Assembly (NCBI RefSeq): GCF_000237925.1
Contig: NW_017386011.1
Coordinates: 496,001-560,000 of the forward strand
Source: Schistosoma mansoni
Lineage: Eukaryota; Platyhelminthes; Trematoda; Strigeidida; Schistosomatidae
Direction of reading: 5' to 3'
DNA length: 64,000 nucleotides
Below are positions 50,301 to 59,300 of this stretch, piece by piece. The first letter of the stretch is position 1; the number at the start of each line of letters is the position of its first letter. The translations under genes and the position numbers were made by a program. The notes below the pieces were generated by a model. The model saw only the letters and a list, made by a program, of their open reading frames with translations. It was not told the origin of the DNA and made no database searches.

Positions 50301-53300
50301 AAAAGGCTAACATCCGGGGGAATATCGTTATATTCTGGTCATGAGGAAGAAAATGTTTTTTCCTCCACATACGAGTAGTTGCAGTGATACAGTACAAAGA
50401 AGCACAAAGCGCTTATAGGATGAAAAACTTTAAGCTTGAAGACTATCAAAGAATCCTTTAAAAACAAAGGAAAGGATTACAGCGAATGTCATCAAGTACT
50501 ACTTCAACCTCAATGGTGGTAGTTAAGATGATAAAAAGACCAGTTTTATGAGCGGCTGTAGTTCATTCTGAAGAAAGATTTAGTAAAAGACCTGGCTATC
50601 CTGATTGGGGGTTTAAAAGATAAAATAGAGATGAACAACACTGGATACCAACGTACCGTAGTGTAGCATGGACTTGGAGAAAGAAATAAGAATGGTAAGA
50701 GACTGGCAAATCCGTATCCTTTCAACAAAATGGTCACATGTGGTAAGATTTCCCTCCACAAACGCAAATACAAAATTTCGCCGGATAATACTTCAGAAAA
50801 CCAGATTGAACACATATGCATAGAGAAATTTAGATGGTTCATGCAAGATGTAAGAATAAAGAATGAAGCTGAAGCTTCAGAGTATCGTCAAGTGGTGACC
50901 AAGGTTGAACTGAAGCTCAAGAAGTATTGGATGATAGGATGAGTAGCACTTTAAAAGTTTAATATAGACTTCCTTCAAAATACTAACAAGCTCAATGAGT
51001 CCAAGATAGCTCTCAGTAACAAGTTCCAAGTCTTACAAGACCTACTACAAGAAGAGGAAACGTTTATGGAGAGAAATTGGAAAGAGATTAGAAAACAAAT
51101 AACTCCAACAGGCCAGGTGTTGGGTCCCAATTATCCCCAGAATAAGGAAAGGGTTTCTGTAGATAACCTGGGCAAGATACAAGAAGGGGAGGATAAGATG
51201 ACAGCAGTTAACAACAACTGAATATGAGCAGAGAAAGAAATACGAAGAATCACATGTCAAAACCAAGAAGCTAGTAGAGAAATATAGTGGACAAGAGCGA
51301 CCAGTCAGGGATAAAGAAGGAAAAACTAATCATTGAGGATGCAGAGAAGCAGCGAAGGTGGTTAAAACACTTTGAACAACTCCATCGAACCCACAGACAA
51401 GGGTTAGGGTCGATATTTCGCTGAATATCGACAAGTAATTTGAACCTCTGGAAGTATTAAATTTAAATAATACAAAATCACTTAAGGTAAACCTGTTTCA
51501 TTAAAATGTAATGCATTCATTCAACACTAGGTTTAGGAGTAGGTTGGAAGGAAGATAGGGGCGGCCAGACAAAAACGTGGCACAAATCCATGAAGTCACT
51601 GACAAGTGGACTGAGCCATGTTGGTTGGTGTGGACTACCTGGTTGGGATTCGCGAGATGATAGCAACCGATGGGTAGAGACCTTGAATGACATGGCTCAA
51701 AATCGTTTGCAATGGCGCAGGTGCATCCACTCTTTGTGTTCTCCCAAATTCTAATCTTCTGTATTCCTCATGTCCCTATCCTTTTTCTCTTTCCAAATTT
51801 ATTTCACTGGATTATACTCCTTCAATAACATCTTAAAACCCTAATCTTTCACATAATGCTTATACTCTTACTACTTCTACCACTATGGGATTGGAATCGA
51901 CAACTTCATCTCTGTGCTAATGTGGTATGGCAACTCGAACTGATGTACGTACGTACGTACGAAGTTCTACGTTGTGACTGACTGACTGACTGACTGAGGT
52001 ATCATACCTAATATGGGTAAAGTTAAAACTTTCTATATCAATGAAGATTACATGAGAAAACCGTATATTGAACTCCTTAATGGTAAATGATAGAGCTCTA
52101 TAACCTATTCAAATAGTAATAATAACAATAATGAATAATGAGTAATACACAATACACTTACATTACCATATATTCCAGATCTATATAATATAGGATTAGC
52201 TAATAAAGTTTTATCATCTAATGGATTATCCCATATACCCATAATAAATGGTGGTAAACCAGTCATTGTAACACTAAATAACATTTGTGATAATTGATCT
52301 ATGGCATTACTACCCGAAAAACCATTGAACATTTGAAACCAGAATAAGAGGAATATATAAACCTATAAATTTAAAGAAAGTGTAAAATTAATTTAAATGA
52401 ATATTTTTATCATTGAAAGCATGAGTCAATTGAAGTTAGACCATTATGGAAAACCTGAAAGCACTGCTTGATGGCCGTTTCGTCCTAGTATGGGATTCCT
52501 CAGTGGTAGTGCGCATCCACGATCCCACCTCGCCTCGCGAGATTCAAACCCAGGACCTACCTGTTTCGCGCCAGAGCACTTAACCGATAGTCTAGCTTCA
52601 ATTGACTCATACTTTCAACTATGAAAATACTGAAATCTCCACAAAAAACCCCTTCTGATTGAAGGAATATGTTAAAGAATACATATGTGTCTTGTACAGG
52701 ACTTCCATATGTCAGTATAAGTACAAATTCAATTCAAATTTACCTAAACCTGAGTAAAAATATAAACGATTTTTATATATTTCAGTTTATTTAAAATATA
52801 AATTTCCTAATTATACTTTCACTTACTGTTATGCTTGAAGACATTACTAGAATACCTAAATCGGCAAACGGAACGAAAGGTCAGAGACACAACGATCAGA
52901 AAAGCTAAACTATTCCGATGCGTACCAGTCCTGCTAATTACAGGGAGAATATCAGGTTAAACAGACTGTAAGGTACATTCCACAAACAGCGAGAAGCATG
53001 AACAACCAAGCACACAACTAAAGCGTATATATACAGTATAAAAAGGTCCTTGGGAAACATCACAAACTAGTGTATTAAAAGAGGTAATGAACCAATGACA
53101 CTTAAGATCCCTCCAAGTCGGAAATACAATCTGAAGGTAAAAATGAACGCTCTTGGCGCAAAAACGAGGAATTCAAATTTCCAAAACAAAATTACAAAAA
53201 TCAGACGTTTACGAAGTGATTTCTAAGGATCTAGTATCTTCAACACTTCCCACTTCATTATGTTTCAAGGTAGACTGTAACTAAGGTAAACAAAAATGAC

Positions 53301-56300
53301 ATGATTTAGACAACTTTGTCAGTGAAATTTTTTTACCTTGTTCAATAAATTGTCTAGTTGACTAGTAAAGTTATATTTATTCTAAACAATATTCATATGA
53401 TAGGTATCAAATTAGAATGGCGTTCTCACCTTGCCTTAGGACAAATAATGAGAAAGGAAATATGTTAGAATTAGGTCATTCCCCAAGGATTCAATGATAT
53501 ACATTTTTAATGTTTACTTGTTAAATAGTAGTAGTATTTTCATATTGTCTTAATTGTAAATCTGGAAGCACTGGACGGCCGTTTCGTCCTATTGTGGGAC
53601 TCCTCAGCAGTGCGCATCCACGATTTCGCCTCACGAGATTCGAACCCAGGACCTACCAGTCTCGCGCACTTAACTTCAATTGACTCACGCTTGCAAATAT
53701 GAAAATACTAAATCTCAACAAAACCCTTTCTGATAATATTAATTGTAAACGTTTGTTTTTCTCATTAAATATTGCTGCATTTTAACTTTTGTAAATTCCA
53801 GTAGATTTGTACTACATAAAGATTACAGTTTATCATTTATGGTGTGTTGTGGTCTTTTATTTTACGTATATAATTACGTGAGGTTTTAAGTCTGAAGAAT
53901 ACAGAGATATGACTACTTTTCCCGATGTTCTGGTTAGTAAACTGGGAATGAACGGGAATTTTGTGTGGAGTGTCAATAGTTTATTTATTTAAACACATAA
54001 ATATTGGTACAAACGGGCACCAGATATATATGCGCCACACAAATCAAATGAGATTTGTGTGAGGGATGTGATACTGCCCAGGTGCCCAAATCGAAGCAGG
54101 TGGTTTTCTCAAGGGGCCACACCTCGAGCCTTTGACCTAAAGGTCTAGTCCATAAGGCAGTGGAGCATCGTGAGAAGATGCAGTCCCATGGTAGCCGGTT
54201 ACCAACAATTGATTCATACGCCATTTGCTTCCTCAGGATACTGGAGCTCATGTGCACCATTGGTTTGGAATCAGGGTTTTACAACTCCCCTAGGTGGACT
54301 CGCTGTGTCCACCAACCCGGTTAAAGCGCCGGACATTCGCTTTTCGTCTTCTCAATTTGGTAATCAACACCCGTGGTACGAGAAGGCAGTGAGTAGGACT
54401 TCTCAGGTAGAGGCTATATACGCATGGCCATGTGAGATCGTTTGGAGAGGGAGAGCGGACTCTTCCCACTCTCGGCCGTACCAGGGCATTTGGGGGCCAC
54501 CTAGTGTCAATAGTTGGTACGTACAGTAATGTTGTTACTAGATATAGTTAGTGATTATAACCAATTAATAGTATGTCAACCTTTGATGTTAGTTACTCAA
54601 TCATAAGCAACGTAGACATATGGCACATATATGTGTGAGTTCAAATTGTCATCTTAAATATTGATGGGTAACAATTCAATATGTTGACAGAATTCAACTA
54701 ATATGTGTCAGTTACATCAACTGGAACCTTCAGAAAACTTGGATACATATTCCATAAGAACTCAGTTGTTTACCAAGTTGAGTGAAATACGTTCGATTCG
54801 CCTTCTATCTCTCTCTGCTCTACAACAAATCGAAAAGTAGTTCTCTAAACGTCTAATGAAGATTCTACTTTTTTTCTTTGAATCTGGTAATAACTAGTTA
54901 TTTTTATAATCGTAGTCATATTATTTCGTACGTCTATTTTGAACAGTTGGGGGATAATCTATTTAGAGGGATACTTTGAAAATGTTTGATGAATTTCACT
55001 TTGAATAAGTTTTAAATGCTAAAAACATCCGTTACTGAGATGGTGGAGAAGATTTGTAGCTCAGGTGGGTGATTTTGATGTAGNNNNNNNNNNNNNNNNN
55101 NNNNNNNNNNNNNNNNNNNNNNNNNNNNNNNNNNNNNNNNNNNNNNNNNNNNNNNNNNNNNNNNNNNNNNNNNNNNNNNNNNNNNNNNNNNNNNNNNNNN
55201 NNNNNNNNNNNNNNNNNNNNNNNNNNNNNNNNNNNNNNNNNNNNNNNNNNNNNNNNNNNNNNNNNNNNNNNNNNNNNNNNNNNAATAAACAAAACACCCC
55301 CAACAACCACATCCGTTACTTTTAAAATCCTAAAGTAATATGCAATTATTCCATTTAGATAGTCTAGTATCGACCTATTTTCGTAATATTCTACGACCAA
55401 ATTAATAAGTATTGCTGTAGTGAACAAGAACATTGGTGGGGACAATTGAATGTATCTAAGCACAAAATTACAGACTATCTCACTAAACTCTGATAACCAT
55501 ACAGTCAACAGTTAATTTGCAAACTAACAATCAATTGTCTCAATCTTAACTGTTCATTCTGCAAATATCAGTCCATCTTCTCTGATTTCATTGTTCATTC
55601 ATTTTCGTACCGATTGCGCTTCATTCCTTTTTGTTCCTTATCAATCTTCTGCCAAAATACATTCTATGTCTGACCATCACCATATACCACTTATGTGGAT
55701 ATAAGTAGACCACACCACACTGCTACCTTCTTATACTTTCTGTTTAAAGTGCTATTGTTAGATTTCTGCAACAGAATGTTCGATTTTCGGTCTATCTATA
55801 ATGTGTTCTTTTTTTAGTACATCAATAGTTTGGCTAAAACCTCTACAGAATCTCTCGATCACATTAACCTTTCTAGGAAGGACTTCTACGAAAGAGAGTA
55901 AATTGAACATATGAAAATACTGAAATCTCCACAAAACCCCTTCTGATCTGTAATCATATACTCACTAGTGACTGACTTCAAGATACATGTCCTGAAGTTC
56001 TAATGAGAAGCAGTGGCTAGTGGAGTTCAACCACGTCTGTTGTGAGATAGGAACTCACTGAAGACAATTGGTGAACGGTTGCTCAAACTTCGTGGATTGG
56101 TTGAAGTTAGATATTAACACCATCGGATGCCGGCCAGCTCAGTGATCTATAGGTTAAGTGCTCTGGCGCGAGACTGGTAGGTTCTGGGTTCGAATCTCGC
56201 GAGGCGGGGTTGTGGATTCGCACTGCTACTGAGGAGTCCCATAATAGGATGAAACGGCCGTCCAGTGCTTCCAGGTTTTCCCCGGTGGTCTAGATTTATT

Positions 56301-59300
56301 AATGTATGCACTTTTTTGAATGATCTAAAGTTATACAGCTTCATAAACAATACTGTATATAGAAATGATAATATAAGATAATAATAATAATACTGAATAT
56401 TCATTGAAATTATATTCACTTACGGCATCTTTATAAAACAAATATAAAGAAGCATGTGCAAGTTTATCATAACAACAATGTCCATGTACAAGTAATAGTC
56501 GTTTAAGTAAATAAAATCGACTGATAGCAAAATCTGATGCCATAACAGCTTGCATACCTTCTTCACCACTATTAATACCAATGCCAACATTAGCTACTTG
56601 TATCATATTAACATCATTTGCACCATCACCAATAGCTAATGTTTGAGCATTTAATTCATCTTTAACTAAACAAACTACAGCAGCCTAAATAAATAGAAAA
56701 AAGATTGTTATCAGATATAATACTTTCATTCTTATGTATGTATATTGATAACTTTAAAAATTTCTAGAGGATTATACGGTGACTTACTTACTTACTTACT
56801 TACACCTATTACCTCTCCTCGAGGAATATAGGCTACTAGGCAGCATTCTCCATTCAACTCTATCTTGGACAATTCTTTCCAGTTGTTTCCAATTGTTATT
56901 CATCCTTTTCATGTCTGCTTCCAATTCTCGGTACACTGTATTTTTTTGACCTTCCTCTTTTCTTTTTTCTTCAAGATTCCAAGTTAGCGATTGCCTCGTG
57001 ATTCGGTTTGATGATTTCGGAAATGTTTATCCTACCCACTTTCATTATCTTTTCCTAATTTTCTCTTCATCTCGAGGCTGGTTTGTTCTCTTCGACGGTA
57101 CGTTATTGTTAATGGTATCAATATCTTATTATGGTATTCAATATCTTGCGTAGATAGTTGTTTATAAATACTTGTACTCTTTTGGTGATAGCTGTCGTAG
57201 TTCTACAAATTTCAGTTCCATACAGTAGGAGGACAGTCTTGATGCTCGTAGTCAAGATTCTCGTTTTCATATTGGTTGGTAGTTGTTTTGAGCTCCATAT
57301 ATTCTTCAACTGTAGGGATGCTGTCCTTTCTCTTTCAATTCTTGTCTTAACGTCTGCATCCGATCCTCCTTGTTCATCGATGATGATGCTGTCCAGGTTC
57401 GTGAAAGTTTCCACCTCCTTCAGAGCTTCTCCATCAAATATGATTGAGTTGGTGTTTTCCGTGTTGTATTTGAAGATCCTGCTTTTTACCTTGTGTATGT
57501 TGAAGCTTAATGCTGAAGAGACTGCTGCTACACTAGTTGCCCTCATCTGCATTTGTTGGTGTGCATGGGATAGAAAAGCCAGGTCATCTGCAAAGTAAAA
57601 ATCGTCTAGTTGATTCCGAGCTGTCCATTGTATTCCATGCCTCCTCGTCAGATGTCGAGGTCTTCATAATCCAGTCAACCACCAGAAGAAAGAGAAAGGG
57701 AGAGAGTAGGCAGTTCTGTCTGACTCCGGTTCTCACTTGGAATGCATCTTTCAGCTGTCCTTCATGCACCACTTTGCAGCTTAGTCCGTCGTATGAATTC
57801 CGGATGATGTTGACGACCTTTTCCGGTACTCTATAGTAGCAAAGAATGTTCCATAATGTTCTCTTATGCGCTCCTTCAAATGCTTTCTCATGGTCAAAGA
57901 GGTTGATGTGTAATGTTGATACGGTGAATTTATGAATAAATCATACGATTATCAACTGACCATTAAGTTTCCGGTTAGAACCTCCCTCTATGACTCTTAC
58001 GATTTGGACAATTGAATAGTATCAGTAGTCTCAAAACACAATATGTGGCTCGAATATAGATACCTAAACATAGTGATTCACACAGGGTCATATTTCATAA
58101 AAGCTGTGTTATTATGGACTAACAAAATTAAAGTTATAGCGATTCTCAATATAAAATGGTTAATTAAGTGACAGTAAAGCATATTGTAATTATCTAGTTA
58201 GATATTAAATAAATCATCTTATTTGGGTTGCGACTATTGTTGATAGCCACGATCCATATTTCGTCCAAATTTAAGACTAGTCAAATGAATATACCTGCAT
58301 CTTAGTGTTGATGCTCCCACTAAGACTCAAATTCAGTATCTATTGCTTCATAAAGAGCAAGCTCCAAGACATTATACTTACACACCTTAGTAAAGAAATA
58401 AGTTTTCTTAGTTTAAAACTTTCCATATATATATATATATATTCAACCAAATGACTTCATATAAAATCAAGTTTATGTAACTTTATGTAACTTTAGAAAT
58501 GTAAAAAAAAAACAAGAACCATTCTATTGATCAATTACTTTGAAAAGTTTATTTCATAATGTTAGTTACTATCAAAACAACTAAAGAATGTAATTACCTT
58601 TTGTCCAGGAGTTGATCTACAACATATAATATTAGTACACATTTCAATTAATTTAATAAATTTGAATTTATTTCTTTCATTATTTAATATATAATTTAAA
58701 CTTTCACCATCAATTACTAATGCTAATGGAATTGGATTATTATTACTACTATTATTATTAGTAGTATTATATCTTTTATAATGAATTGATTGTTGTTTAT
58801 TATAATGATGACGTGTAAATAATAAATGATAGTATTTAAGTAGTTTAGAAATATATTTCGATTGTTTTGTTTTCATCTTATTTTTATTATTATGATTACT
58901 ATATTCATGAAAATAAGTAATATCACGTGGTAATGATGATGGTTTCTGTGTTTGAATAATACGTACACGATGTATAGTACGACTACGATGTGGTGAATGT
59001 GAAGATGATCGAAGTAAATTAGATCTATTTTTAGTTGGATGATTAGTTTGATGATTTTGGCTGTATTGTTGAGCATTAGAATAACGTGGATTAGTAAATT
59101 TTTCAAGTTTATCATTTGATTCATTTAAACCATCATAAAATTGTCCACTAATAATACCATATAAGTATGAATTTAAAAGATATTCTGTACGAGCCTAAAA
59201 AAGGAATAAGAAAGATGCATGATTATGTGAAATACATTTGATCATATGAAATTTTTGTATATGGTTGAAATCATGAGTCAATGGAAGCCAGAACACCATT

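Noticed and set aside
57158-57598. 146-residue plus-strand open frame
   Set aside because: Antisense shadow of the SR2-like LINE at 56785-57925.
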